Assembly: GCF_018130825.1 (NCBI RefSeq)
Contig: NZ_JAFCJS010000001.1
Coordinates: 1,426,001-1,490,000 of the forward strand
DNA length: 64,000 nucleotides
Direction of reading: 5' to 3'
Source of the DNA: Bradyrhizobium liaoningense
GTDB lineage: Bacteria; Pseudomonadota; Alphaproteobacteria; Rhizobiales; Xanthobacteraceae
The number at the start of each line of letters is the position of its first letter. The first letter of the stretch is position 1. This document shows, in pieces, positions 36,103-46,000 of this stretch. The notes beneath the pieces were generated by a model. It did not search any database, had not been told where the DNA came from, and saw nothing but the letters and a program-made list of their open reading frames with translations. A program made the position numbers and the translations under genes.

Positions 36103-38328
36103 ATGACTGCATCGCGCCAAACCGACGCCCAGCCGCCGCTTCTCGATCGCCTCGGCAACTGGATCCGGCGCATCCCGCTGCCGGTGCGGCGGCGCTGGGT
36201 CACTCCAACGGTGTTCCAGATGGAAGCCTTGGAATGCGGCGCCGCTTCGCTAGCGATGGTCCTGGCCTATCACGGTCTCTGGGTGCCGCTGGAAAAGCTG
36301 CGTGAAGCATGCGGCGTGTCCCGGGACGGCAGCAAGGCCAGCAACGTGCTGAAGGCCGCGCGGCGCTTCGGATTGACGGCTAAGGGGTTCAGGAAGGAGC
36401 CGGCGACGCTCCATGAGCTGCCGATGCCATCGATCATCCACTGGAACTTCAACCATTTCGTGGTGCTGGAGAGGCTGGACACCAACTGCGCCTATGTCAA
36501 CGATCCCTCGACCGGGCGCCGCAAGGTCGGTCACGACGAGTTTGACTCCTCCTTCACCGGCGTCGTCCTGGCGATGGAGCCGGGACCCGAATTCAAGCCG
36601 GGCGGGCGCGAGCCCGATTTCTTTCCGCTGCTGACGCGGCGACTGTCGAATTCATTGTGGGCGGTGCTGCTGCTGGTTGCACTCAGCATGGCGCTGGTGG
36701 TGCCCACCATCCTGGTTCCGACATTCGCAAAAATCTTTGTCGATGACGTCCTGATCAAGCATGTCGAGGGCTGGTTCACGCCCTTGCTGATCGGCATGGC
36801 AATCACCGCCGTGGCGCGGGCGCTGATGACAGCATTTCAACAGTCGCTGCTCCTGCGCATCCAGACCAAGCTCACGGTGACGATGGTCAGCCAGTTGCTA
36901 TGGCACGTCCTGACCCTTCCGATGGAGTTCTTCACCCAGCGGCACTCAGGTGACCTTGCCAACCGCATAGCCGCCAGCGAACAAATCGCCCAACTGCTTT
37001 CGAACGGGGTGGCTGCCAATGCCCTGAACCTGATCTCGGTCGTCTTCATCGCTGCCACGATGGCGTTCTACGATAGTCTCCTGGCGGCGATCAGTATCGC
37101 CATGGCTCTCCTCAATGTCCTCGTCCTCAGGCTGGTGGCCCGCCAGCGCGAGGATCTCAACCGCAAGCTGTCAATCGAACGTGCCAAGCTGAATGGCAAC
37201 ACCATCGAAATCATCCGCACGATCGAAACGATCAAGGCCGGCGGTCTGGAGGATGACGCCTTCGCGCGCTGGGCGGGATTCCAGGCTAAAGTCCTGAACG
37301 CCGAGCGTGATCTCGGTGTCTACTCCACCTTTCTCGACACCTGTCCGATCTTCCTGACCGGATTGACCACCGCGATTGTGCTGGGTGTGGGTGGCCTGCG
37401 GATCGTCGACGGCGCATTGACCATCGGTGGCCTTGTTGCCCTGCAGGCGCTGCTCACCAGCCTGGTCGAGCCGGTCAACGCACTCGTGCAGCAGGCCGCC
37501 GTCTTCCTGGCCATCAAAGGCAATTTGTTCCGGATCGAGGACGTCTTCAACTATCCCGCTCGTCCCCTGGTGCCGATCGAGCGCGCGCCCGCAACGATGC
37601 CCGCAAAACTGTCGGGCCGGGTCGAGTTGAAGGACATCTCGTTCGGCTATTCCGCGCTCGAACCGCCGCTGATCGAGGATTTCTCGCTGGTCGTCGAGCC
37701 CGGCTGGCGGGTAGCCCTGGTCGGCGCATCCGGCAGTGGCAAATCCACCATTGGACGGTTGATTAGCGGGCTCTATCGACCGTGGTCCGGCGATATCCGC
37801 ATTGACGGCTGGTCGATGGCCGAGATTCCCCAGGAGATCTTCACCAACTCGGTCGCCTATGTCGACCAGGAAATCTTGCTGTTTGAAGGGACGGCCCGCG
37901 ACAACCTCACGCTCTGGGACCATACCGTGCCCGAAGCCAGCATGTCCCGGGCGCTCAGGGATGCGCTGATCCACGAGGAGATTGCCGTCCGGGCCGGCAA
38001 CTACGATTGCCACGTGGCCGAGGACGGCAGGAATTTCAGTGGCGGTCAGCGACAACGGCTCGAGATCGCGCGGGCGCTGGCAGGTAATCCTTCCGTGGTC
38101 GTCCTCGACGAGGCCACCGCGGCGCTGGATCCGATCGTCGAAAAGGCGATCGATGACAATCTCCGGCGCAGGGGATGCACCTGCATCATCGTTGCCCACC
38201 GGCTCAGCACAATTCGCGACTGCGACGAGATCCTCGTCATGAGCAACGGGCGGGTCGTGCAGCGCGGGACGCATCAGGAACTGCTCGCCGAGGGCGGCGA
38301 ATATGTCCAGCTGGTGTCGAGCGAATGA
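36103..38328 (+). CDS. C39-peptidase ABC transporter that removes double-glycine leaders (NHLM type)
   Basis: The 741-residue protein opens with a C39 peptidase domain: catalytic Cys45 in ALECGAASLAMVL, His118 in NFNHFVVLE and Asp134 in YVNDPSTG. Six membrane segments follow (about 180-440), then an ATPase with GASGSGKST, FSGGQRQRLEIARAL and VVVLDEATAALD. Such transporters cut after a Gly-Gly motif and export the released peptide. All three catalytic residues are intact. The three precursors at 42.0-42.7 kb end their leaders in VSGG and are the obvious substrates. Its stop overlaps the next start. Confidence 0.94.
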   Translation: MTASRQTDAQPPLLDRLGNWIRRIPLPVRRRWVTPTVFQMEALECGAASLAMVLAYHGLWVPLEKLREACGVSRDGSKASNVLKAARRFGLTAKGFRKEPATLHELPMPSIIHWNFNHFVVLERLDTNCAYVNDPSTGRRKVGHDEFDSSFTGVVLAMEPGPEFKPGGREPDFFPLLTRRLSNSLWAVLLLVALSMALVVPTILVPTFAKIFVDDVLIKHVEGWFTPLLIGMAITAVARALMTAFQQSLLLRIQTKLTVTMVSQLLWHVLTLPMEFFTQRHSGDLANRIAASEQIAQLLSNGVAANALNLISVVFIAATMAFYDSLLAAISIAMALLNVLVLRLVARQREDLNRKLSIERAKLNGNTIEIIRTIETIKAGGLEDDAFARWAGFQAKVLNAERDLGVYSTFLDTCPIFLTGLTTAIVLGVGGLRIVDGALTIGGLVALQALLTSLVEPVNALVQQAAVFLAIKGNLFRIEDVFNYPARPLVPIERAPATMPAKLSGRVELKDISFGYSALEPPLIEDFSLVVEPGWRVALVGASGSGKSTIGRLISGLYRPWSGDIRIDGWSMAEIPQEIFTNSVAYVDQEILLFEGTARDNLTLWDHTVPEASMSRALRDALIHEEIAVRAGNYDCHVAEDGRNFSGGQRQRLEIARALAGNPSVVVLDEATAALDPIVEKAIDDNLRRRGCTCIIVAHRLSTIRDCDEILVMSNGRVVQRGTHQELLAEGGEYVQLVSSE

Positions 38329-41231
38329 ACCGTGCCTACCAGCCTCCGTCCGCCGAAACCCCGCCCTCGCGAGCAGGCGCGGCGTCCGCCCCGATGGCGC
38401 TCGGGAGCCATCGACCAATGCCGGTCAATGACGTCGATCTCGTGCTGCACGTCGTGCGCGGTTATGTCGACCTGTTTGGCGTCAAGGAGAGCGCTGGCGG
38501 AGAGCCGAGCCGGCGGCATCACTTGTTTCGGGTCGAGCAAGGCGCAGTCGTCTTCGGCCTGCCCGGCATCAGCGATGGGAACGGAAATTCGATGGCCGTG
38601 ATTGCGGTCGGCGGTCTCGAGACCGAGGTCGTGATCGATCATCGTGGCCAGTTTGCAGATCGGGACGCGATCGACGCATGGACCGTGGTTGTGTCAGGAA
38701 TCATCGCAGCGTCTCCTCAAGGAGCGGTCGTGCAGCAGGCGGCGATCGGCTCGCGATACTTACTGGCATCCGGCGATGTTCTCCGGCTGTCCAGCCGGCG
38801 GGTCGGTTGGATCGGGATTGAGCATGGGACCATCGGCGTGATGGAGATGCCGCAGCCCCATGGCCCCGGAGATTGTCCTTCGCCGATGCCGCCGGGGACG
38901 TGGATCGTCGCCCGCGAGGATGCGACCCTGGAGGTTCGAAGCAGCACGGCATTCTCGCTTGCCGGGATCTGGGCCGCCCTCGATCGATTCCACGTACGCG
39001 TCATGGAGAGCCTGTGTCACAGGATTGATGAGGACACCCTCGCGGAGGCCGAACACCTGCGCCTGCGCTGTGGTCTCAACCGGCAGCGCAGAACCAGCAT
39101 TGTCAATCGTCTTGCCGGTATCATCACTGCCGGGTCCGAAGCATCCCAGCCTGCTGCAGTTGGCGTCAGCCGTCTGCTCGCCGCCTGTCGGGAGGTCGGA
39201 GCAGCCATGGGCATTTCGCTCCAGGCTCCGGCCAATATGGCGTTCGACAATGATGATCTTGCGCGTGCCGTCAGGATCGCCGAGGCGTCGCGGGTGCGAC
39301 TGCGGCGCCTGCTGCTGCGTGCGGACTGGCAAGCCAACAGTGCCGGTCCGTTCGTCGCGTTCCTTGGCGAAGACCGGCGGCCCGTCGCGATCCTTCCCAA
39401 GGCCGGCGGCCGCCACATCATCGTCGACCCCGGCGCCGGCACGCGCCGTGAATTGACGCGGGCCATCGCCGCCGAACTGGCGCCGGAGGCGGTGATGTTC
39501 TATCGCCCGCTGCCGTCGCGAGGCCTGGTGGTTCGCGATCTCCTGAAGTTCGGCGCGGCGACCGTCCGGGGCGATTTTCTGCGGATCATGCTGGCGGCCC
39601 TGTGCCTCGGGCTGCTCGCGCTGGCGACGCCGCTCGTGACCAAGCTGCTGATCGATTCCGTGCTGCCGCGCGCGGAGGTCGACCAGCTCCTGATCTGCGC
39701 CATCGCGCTCATCGTCGTGACGCTGGTGGCCGGCGGATTCCAGATGATGCAGGGCATCGCCATGCTCCGGCTCGAAAGCCGGCTGGACTTTGTCTTGCAG
39801 GCGGCAATTGTCGACCGCCTGTTGCGGATGCCGACCGCGTTTTTCCGCGACTTCTCCGTTGGCGACCTCGCGGACCGCACGCTGGGTGTCGAAGCCGTCC
39901 GCACCATCGTCACCGGCCGCGCCATTCGCGGATTTCTGGCGCTGGTGTCCTGCGCGTTCAGTTTTGCCGTGATGCTCGCTCTCGACATCAGGCTGGGCCT
40001 GTTGGCCGCGGCGCTCGCCGTGCTGCGCGTCGCAATGGTGGTCGCGATCAGCCTGGTCCGGCTGTCGGAGGAGCGCGAGAGCCTCTACCTTCAGGGCTGG
40101 CTGGAGGGGCTGGTGCTCCAGCTCCTCACCGGCGTCGGAAAACTGCGGATTGCGAACGCGACCATGCAGGCGCTCTCGATCTGGGTCGAGCGCTTTTCCG
40201 AGCAGAAGCGCCATTTCATCGCCTCGCAGCGTGCGGCAAACCTCCAGAAGAGCCTCGATGCGGCGTTTCCCGCGTTGGCGACGCTGCTCGTCTTTGCCCT
40301 GGCCCAGACCACATCAGGTGCGAAGCCGGTGCACGAGCTTGGGACGTTCCTGGCCTTCTATGCGGCGTTCGGGCTGTCACTCGCCGCGGTCGGCGAGTGG
40401 TCGTTCGCGATCGGAGAGCTCTTGGTCGCAATCCCCAGGATCGAGCGGATCAAGCCGATCATCGCGACGCCGACCGAAATCAGCGACGAGCGGAAGTCGG
40501 TCGGCGAGATCAGCGGCGCGATCGAGTTTGCCAATGTGTCGTTCCGCTATGGCGACAGCGGGCCGCTGATCCTCGACGATGTCAGCCTCAGCGTCGGGAC
40601 GGGAGAATACCTCGCCATTGTCGGCCCGTCCGGCAGCGGCAAGTCGACGCTGTTCCGATTGCTGCTCGGCTTCGAGAAGCCGGAATCCGGCGTGATCTTT
40701 ATCGACGGCAAGTCGCTCGAGACCATCGACGTCGGCTTGTTGCGCCGCGACGTCGGTGTCGTGCTGCAGAACTCCAGGCTCGCCTCCGGCAGCGTCTATG
40801 AAAACATCTGTGGCGCAGCCCGTCTGTCGATTGACCAGGCCTGGGAGATCGCACGGCTGGCCGGATTCGACCGCGACCTCGAGGCCATGCCCATGGGCAT
40901 GCAGACCCTCGTTGCAGAGGGCGTCAACACGCTGTCGGGTGGCCAGCGCCAGCGCTTGCTGATCGCGCGGGCGCTGGCGCATCGGCCGCGGCTGCTGCTG
41001 ATGGATGAGGCCACCAGTGCGCTCGACAACCGGTCCCAGGCCATCGTCAGCGAGTCGATATCGAGGCTCAATTTGACGCGTATCGTCATCGCGCACCGGC
41101 TCAGCACCGTTCGGTCGGCGGACCGGATTGTCGTGCTGGGCGGCGGCAAGATCGTGCAGACCGGCAGCTTTGCCGAGTTGATGGCGCAGCCGGGCCTGTT
41201 TGCCGGTTTCGCCGAACGTCAACTGATCTAG
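38325..41231 (+). CDS. Second NHLM-type ABC transporter, no peptidase domain
   Basis: The 968-residue protein has an N-terminal region of about 420 residues without transporter motifs, of the kind found in the NHLM ATP-binding partner protein. A membrane domain follows (about 425-720), then an ATPase with GPSGSGKST, LSGGQRQRLLIARAL and LLLMDEATSALD. It probably forms a heteromeric exporter with the C39 transporter. The N-terminal domain is sometimes cyclic-nucleotide-binding-like in this family; here the resemblance is weak. It overlaps the preceding gene by 4 bp. Confidence 0.9.
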   Translation: MNRAYQPPSAETPPSRAGAASAPMALGSHRPMPVNDVDLVLHVVRGYVDLFGVKESAGGEPSRRHHLFRVEQGAVVFGLPGISDGNGNSMAVIAVGGLETEVVIDHRGQFADRDAIDAWTVVVSGIIAASPQGAVVQQAAIGSRYLLASGDVLRLSSRRVGWIGIEHGTIGVMEMPQPHGPGDCPSPMPPGTWIVAREDATLEVRSSTAFSLAGIWAALDRFHVRVMESLCHRIDEDTLAEAEHLRLRCGLNRQRRTSIVNRLAGIITAGSEASQPAAVGVSRLLAACREVGAAMGISLQAPANMAFDNDDLARAVRIAEASRVRLRRLLLRADWQANSAGPFVAFLGEDRRPVAILPKAGGRHIIVDPGAGTRRELTRAIAAELAPEAVMFYRPLPSRGLVVRDLLKFGAATVRGDFLRIMLAALCLGLLALATPLVTKLLIDSVLPRAEVDQLLICAIALIVVTLVAGGFQMMQGIAMLRLESRLDFVLQAAIVDRLLRMPTAFFRDFSVGDLADRTLGVEAVRTIVTGRAIRGFLALVSCAFSFAVMLALDIRLGLLAAALAVLRVAMVVAISLVRLSEERESLYLQGWLEGLVLQLLTGVGKLRIANATMQALSIWVERFSEQKRHFIASQRAANLQKSLDAAFPALATLLVFALAQTTSGAKPVHELGTFLAFYAAFGLSLAAVGEWSFAIGELLVAIPRIERIKPIIATPTEISDERKSVGEISGAIEFANVSFRYGDSGPLILDDVSLSVGTGEYLAIVGPSGSGKSTLFRLLLGFEKPESGVIFIDGKSLETIDVGLLRRDVGVVLQNSRLASGSVYENICGAARLSIDQAWEIARLAGFDRDLEAMPMGMQTLVAEGVNTLSGGQRQRLLIARALAHRPRLLLMDEATSALDNRSQAIVSESISRLNLTRIVIAHRLSTVRSADRIVVLGGGKIVQTGSFAELMAQPGLFAGFAERQLI

Positions 41232-41242
41232 GGGGCACCGAC

Positions 41243-41806
41243 ATGCGCAAGGTCCTCTTCATATTCGGCGTGCTGAACGACTCCGACATCGACTGGATGG
41301 CCCGCGCCGGCTCCCGCCGCGGCATCAGGCGGCAGGACGTCCTGATCGACGAAGGCGTGCCGATTTCGTCGATCGTCCTGCTGTTGCAGGGACGAATGGG
41401 CGTGAGCGTGGCCGGCATCGGCGAGATCGCCCAGCTGGAAGCGGGGGATTTCGTCGGTGAGATGTCGCTGATCGATTCCGTGCCGCCCTCGGCCACGGTG
41501 GCCGCAAAGGCCGACTCGGTTGCCCTGTTCCTGGACAAGCAGATCCTGCTGCGCAAGCTCGCGGGCGATTTCGCCTTTGCCAGCCGCTTCTATCGCGCGC
41601 TCGCCATCCTGCTGTCGGACCGCCTGCGCGCCACCGAGCGCAGGATGGCCTATGGCGAGCAGGAAACCGGCCTCGGGGACGAAGCGACGCGGTTGAAGGA
41701 CGAGCTTGATCCTGCCGTGCTCGACCAGGTGTCGATCGCGGGCGAGCGGTTTGACCGCCTGCTCAAGCTCGTGGAGGAGGTCGCGATGCGAGGCGCCAGA
41801 TCCTGA
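41243..41806 (+). CDS. Cyclic-nucleotide-binding-like domain protein
   Basis: The 187-residue protein has a cNMP-binding fold (about residues 10-125) with the phosphate-binding cassette FVGEMSLIDSVPPSATVAA, close to the CAP-type FGE-ALL-RAA motif but lacking the Arg that holds the phosphate. No DNA-binding domain follows; the C-terminus is a helical tail. It may bind another ligand or act as a partner of the exporter. It lies 11 bp after the second transporter gene and 218 bp before the first peptide gene. Confidence 0.85.
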   Translation: MRKVLFIFGVLNDSDIDWMARAGSRRGIRRQDVLIDEGVPISSIVLLLQGRMGVSVAGIGEIAQLEAGDFVGEMSLIDSVPPSATVAAKADSVALFLDKQILLRKLAGDFAFASRFYRALAILLSDRLRATERRMAYGEQETGLGDEATRLKDELDPAVLDQVSIAGERFDRLLKLVEEVAMRGARS

Positions 41807-41866
41807 GATCGAAGCAGGGTCTTTCGAAGGGGCGCTTTCGACACGTCCTCGTGAGCAACGGCGAAA

Positions 41867-41882
41867 TACGGCATCTGCCGTA
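41867..41882. promoter_or_regulatory. 16-bp palindrome, copy 2 (perfect TACGGCA-TC-TGCCGTA)
   Basis: A perfect inverted repeat with a 2-bp centre lies 142 bp upstream of the first precursor gene. It is shared with copy 1 at 33600, including flanking bases (GAAA before, TCGC after). It is best explained as the operator for the LuxR-type response regulator that controls the peptide operon. Confidence 0.7.
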
Positions 41883-42024
41883 TCGCGGGCAAATCGGTCC
41901 AGCGGTAGCTTTCACCTCAAGCGCAGGAAACAAAGGCGACGCCGGGAAGTCGGTTTCCTAAGCCCTTGATTTCTCGGGAAATGACCTCTTCGGACCGTCG
42001 CAACTTTTGAATTGGAGATTGAGC

Positions 42025-42198
42025 ATGACCAATAAGCAGGACACGAATTCGAAGCCGGAAGCCAAGTCTCTCGATAGCCGCAAGGATGCCGCTCAGAGCA
42101 AGGCATCCCAGATCTCGACGTCGGAAAAGGACGCGCTGAGCGACAGCTCCCTGAACGATGTGTCCGGCGGCCGTGTGCCTCCGACCCGCGGGTTCTGA
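42025..42198 (+). CDS. Double-glycine peptide precursor 1 (core RVPPTRGF)
   Basis: This is a 57-residue precursor. The leader (49 residues) begins MTNKQDTNSK, is hydrophilic and ends LSDSSLNDVSGG, matching the consensus recognised by C39 peptidases. The predicted released peptide is only 8 residues, RVPPTRGF, with no Cys. TGGAGATTGAGC precedes ATG 42025, and the same TGGAGATTGA context precedes the other two precursors. It is first of three in tandem downstream of the palindrome. No modification enzyme is visible nearby. Cleavage is predicted, not shown. Confidence 0.85.
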   Translation: MTNKQDTNSKPEAKSLDSRKDAAQSKASQISTSEKDALSDSSLNDVSGGRVPPTRGF

Positions 42199-42236
42199 CG
42201 TCCACACTTGGCATCGATCAGAGCTGGAGATTGAGA

Positions 42237-42440
42237 ATGACCGATCAGCAGGACACGAATTCCACAGCAAACGCGGTACCCGGCGACAGCCTCAAGGACG
42301 GCGCTCAGACCACGGCATCCCAAATCACACCAGCGGCTGATACGCTCAGCGACAGCTCGCTGGACAAAGTGTCAGGCGGGTCTTGGCCCTATAATAACGC
42401 TGTGCGTGCCAGCATCGGCGCCACAGGCGGCGGAGGTTGA
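42237..42440 (+). CDS. Double-glycine peptide precursor 2 (19-residue core)
   Basis: This is a 67-residue precursor. The 48-residue leader starts MTDQQDTNST, carries the shared DSLKDGAQ block and ends LSDSSLDKVSGG. The predicted core is SWPYNNAVRASIGATGGGG: no Cys, one Trp-Pro pair and a Gly-rich tail. The leader is close to those of precursors 1 and 3, while the core is unrelated. TGGAGATTGAGA precedes ATG 42237. The gap to precursor 1 is 38 bp. Confidence 0.85.
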   Translation: MTDQQDTNSTANAVPGDSLKDGAQTTASQITPAADTLSDSSLDKVSGGSWPYNNAVRASIGATGGGG

Positions 42441-42512
42441 CCGAGAAAGCGTCTGAGCCGACGACGGCTTGAAGCGGCTAACAATCAGCCTTGATGAAGG
42501 TGGAGATTGAAC

Positions 42513-42701
42513 GTGACCAACAAGCAGGATGCGAATTCAAAGGTGGGGGCCGAACCTCGCGAGAGCCTCAAGGACGGCGCGGAGACCAAAATTTCGTCGA
42601 CGCCGGGGAAGGATGCCGTCGGCGATCACGCGCTGGACGACGTGTCGGGCGGCCTTTGGCCCCGGGTCACAACCGGTAGCACATACAACAAGACGATCTG
42701 A
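42513..42701 (+). CDS. Double-glycine peptide precursor 3 (15-residue core)
   Basis: This is a 62-residue precursor with a GTG start at 42513 after TGGAGATTGAAC. The leader (47 residues) begins MTNKQDANSK, like precursor 1, has ESLKDGAET and ends HALDDVSGG. The predicted core is LWPRVTTGSTYNKTI, again without Cys. It shares a Trp-Pro near the core start with precursor 2. It is the last gene of island A before attachment repeat 2. Confidence 0.83.
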   Translation: MTNKQDANSKVGAEPRESLKDGAETKISSTPGKDAVGDHALDDVSGGLWPRVTTGSTYNKTI

Positions 42702-42822
42702 TCTTGGGACCTAAGCGCAGCGCAACTAAGCCACTGTGGCTGTGTGACAAATGCCCGTTTTCGGCCGGATAAGCCCAAGTGCGCGATTGGCAAGTCATTG
42801 ATTGTTCTTAACCAGTGGCTGT

Positions 42823-42918
42823 CTCTTAATCAGCGGGTCCCAGGTGCGAGCCCTGGTGCGCCCACCATTTCAAGCACTTAGCAAGAAAAACCGTTTGAGT
42901 AGCTGATTTTTCAAACGG
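42823..42918 (+). repeat. Attachment-site repeat 2: tRNA-Lys(CUU) 3' part plus hairpin
   Basis: The block runs from CTCTTAATC (anticodon loop) to CCA at 42867, with one T-loop change (GGTGCGAG). It continues through an inverted repeat CCGTTTGA (42891) and TCAAACGG (42911-42918), with CCGTTTT beyond. The whole stretch of about 95 bp is shared with repeat 3, a longer identity than with repeat 1. It marks the boundary between islands A and B. Confidence 0.88.
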
Positions 42919-43042
42919 TCCGTTTTCTCGAAAGGTACGAGCGCGATCGCTTCCCTTAGAGCGAAGGTTCGGTAAAGCCGCCTGCGCTTGTCTGTCGAGA
43001 TGCGCGGAAGTCGACACGACCGCTGCCTGACGAGCGATCGCG

Positions 43043-46000
43043 TCAACGCCTACGATCCTTTCTTGCGTCCGCCGATATGGTCGCGGGAGCACTGTCGAAT
43101 ATCTCGCGGTACTCCTCGAACATCTCCGGATCTACCTCCGAAAGGATTTGGATCAGGGCGCCGGCCTCATCGTCGAGAAGGAAATCCAGTTCTTGAGACC
43201 TTCGAACATCCTCGACGACCCTCTCGAAGAGATGTCTGGCACCAAAGCGTGCAATCGCGCGTCGGACAAGATCTACAGAGTCCGCACTTTCAGGTCTTGC
43301 ACGTAACGTAGCTCCAACGATTTGAGCGATAGAGCTCCAACTCGCGTTGCTAAAGATCGGCGCAAGGAGATTGTCGCGCGTGACTTCGTCAAGCCTCCGT
43401 GCCCTGTCGCGAATGACATATCGAAAGTTGAAACCGACTTCGGTTGGAAACTCTTTGCAGCTACTTTCGAGAACGCCCAAAAGCGGACCACGTATAGCGC
43501 CCGCGCTGAGCGACCAATGCAACAGGACTTCAATCGCAAAAATTTGCTCTATTGTTTTGGCGGCCCTCGTCGCCCAAAAGACGCGAACTACTTTGTCTAC
43601 GATATCAAGTCTCTTGTCATCGTCGGCTACGGTTTTCCAATAGTCTTCCAAGGAAGAAATATAGAATCCGAGCCGATTTCTTTCCCCCGATTGCGTGTTC
43701 AATCGTGATGCGAGCAACTCCAATACACGGTCAAGCGAAAGCAATCCGCTCGTTGCAGAGAGGGCGATCTCGTGTTCTGTTCCGTCGCCGGCATCCCACG
43801 CGGCTAATATTGAGGGAAGGAGGTCCACCCCAACATCTTGCGACGCCCAATTTGAAAAGAAAGTCGAATAGGCGAATATCGGATGGTTGTGGACGCTGAC
43901 CATTGAAAACGCCAACTTTATCGAAGGTGTTTTCAACTCGGAACTCGTCGACGTGATAATCGCCAAGCTCCGGCTTGTAAGTTCAGGCGCATTGAGCAAG
44001 TCGCCATTCTTGATGTAAGGAAATATCAAGCGCGGATGCGCCTTCGTAAGTTTGAGGAAGAGATTGAAGCTTTCCGAACTCCTTGATTTGGCCAATCCGC
44101 GGACGATCGTTCCGAAGTCGAATTTCTCGAGGAAGACGTAAATAATCTGAGCGCAAAATGAACTGAATGAATGCTCGGACCCAATCCGGCTCTGATCCTC
44201 AAGGCCATTGAGAAAACGTTCCTGAGCGTGAGTTGGAGACACCGTCAAGAAATGCCGAACTACTTTGTATTGCGAAAGCGTATCGATTTGGTGCCTAGCT
44301 AACTCAATTCCGTCGCTACTACCGACGTCTTTGGATCGAAATGGATAGCTGCCCTCTCTAGGCCGGCCGAAGGCAGCAAGCTTGATCATGCGCCACATCC
44401 GATCGTCATCGAACGCGTAAGATATGTGGTCGTCAGAAAGAGCGTAGCTTATACTAAAGTGGCCGTTCCAAGTCGTATCGAATTCCGAACCGGCTTCATC
44501 GAATAGAGGCAATGCATCTTTCGCCAAATCCAATGGTCCGCCTTTTTCCGTACTTCCGAGCACGCGCATTAGTGGAAATAGTGTTCGGATCGAATTGGGC
44601 GCGGTGATACTCTCCGATAGCGGTCTCAGGCCGTTAAGTTCTTGCACCAGCCGTTCTGCCAGCAAAGAAGCTATCTCAGGATCGTGTTCCGAAAGTAGCT
44701 CAAGACAGCGTGCGATGGCGCCCGCCGAGGTGCCAGCGGTGCTTAGATTGTTTACAATTGTGATGAGGGAGAAGTTGCTTTCGTCGAGTCGACTTTTGAT
44801 AAATCGCGCAATCTTTGGAGAGACCACGAAGTCGAAGATTTCATCGTAGACATAACGATACCCACCCGGAACGCGTTCGAGGAGACTTTCGCTGACAGCG
44901 GCCTCAGCCAATTCTTCGTCGTCGGTGTCCTCAAATACGCCAATTGGCAGAAAACCACGATGAGTGACTTTATCGCTCTCCGTCCATTCCTGGATTGCAC
45001 CACGGATGCGGTCGCGACTTCGCTTTGAGCATCTGAAATGTATCTTTCTTATCACTTCATCGATGTAGAGCGACAGCAATGTTCGAATGCGAACGTGCTC
45101 TAATTTCTTGCCTTTGTTCGCCTCGACCATGAGCCGAAAGACGATCGGATGTCGAAGATCCGAGAAAGGGAGGTTTGCCGGCAGTCCATGCAATGAGACG
45201 AGCGTGTCAAATTCGTCGCGACTGAAGCCTTCGATTGCAATAAAAGGAAAGCGAGCTTTGTTTTCGGCTTTCAGCGCAGGATTAGGCTCGTAGAGTTTGA
45301 GAGATCGGGATAATTCAGTCAATTCGTCTAGGCGATCTTCTCGTGTGATGAAGAGAAGTTTCCAGCCTCGACGCGCGATGTTCGTTGCAAATGGGACCAA
45401 CGTGTTCTTCGTGAAGCTGTCCCAATCGCCAGGAATTGCGAGCTCGTTGATGCCATCGACTACTACCAGCGGTCTAGAAGTTGATGCTGTATCAAAGTGC
45501 GTAACGTTTTCAAATGAGGTGATATTGAGCGCGCTGAGGAGGGCATCAACAAGGGTGTCCGTCGTGTGTCGAATCTGAGCGGCGCGCAATAGCAGTACTG
45601 GACGCTTCAGAGTGCGCGTTCTGAGGATGCGAGCAACGCTTGAGCTTTTGCCAACGCCGGAAGTTCCTGCGAGCACAGCTGTGTCAGAGTCGCTCTTCAG
45701 AAACAAAGCCAAGCTGTTGACCAGCGAGTCACGCTCCAAAATGTATTTCGGATCGTAAACGCCTGAATCAGCAAGACTGTGTATTGCGCTTCGAGTTTGT
45801 ATCCAGGCGAGGGCGGACACTCCTTTGCTATTGGGCGCTGATCCCAATCTTGTTAATTCACGCTCAGCCCAAGAGAGCAGCTGCGAAATTTGCTGACCGT
45901 TATCCTCTCCCTTCGTAGGGTTGCGTTGTGCCGGTTTGGTAGAGCGCAAGGGAACAAAGAACGATTGTGCTAGCTGATCTGCTGCGGCGCATGCCATCGC

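Noticed and set aside
38760..40214. Long open minus-strand frame of 484 codons inside the second ABC transporter gene
   Set aside because: It is antisense to a gene with full family motifs, is rich in Arg/Gln/His/Asp as expected for a GC-rich shadow frame, and has no ribosome-binding site or domain.
42025..42701. Lanthipeptide, sactipeptide or other Cys-based modified peptides
   Set aside because: None of the three cores contains Cys and no corresponding modifying enzyme is encoded in island A.
42720..42780. AGCCAC-T-GTGGCT hairpin after the third precursor as a terminator
   Set aside because: The loop is too short and no T run follows, so it does not support a Rho-independent terminator.
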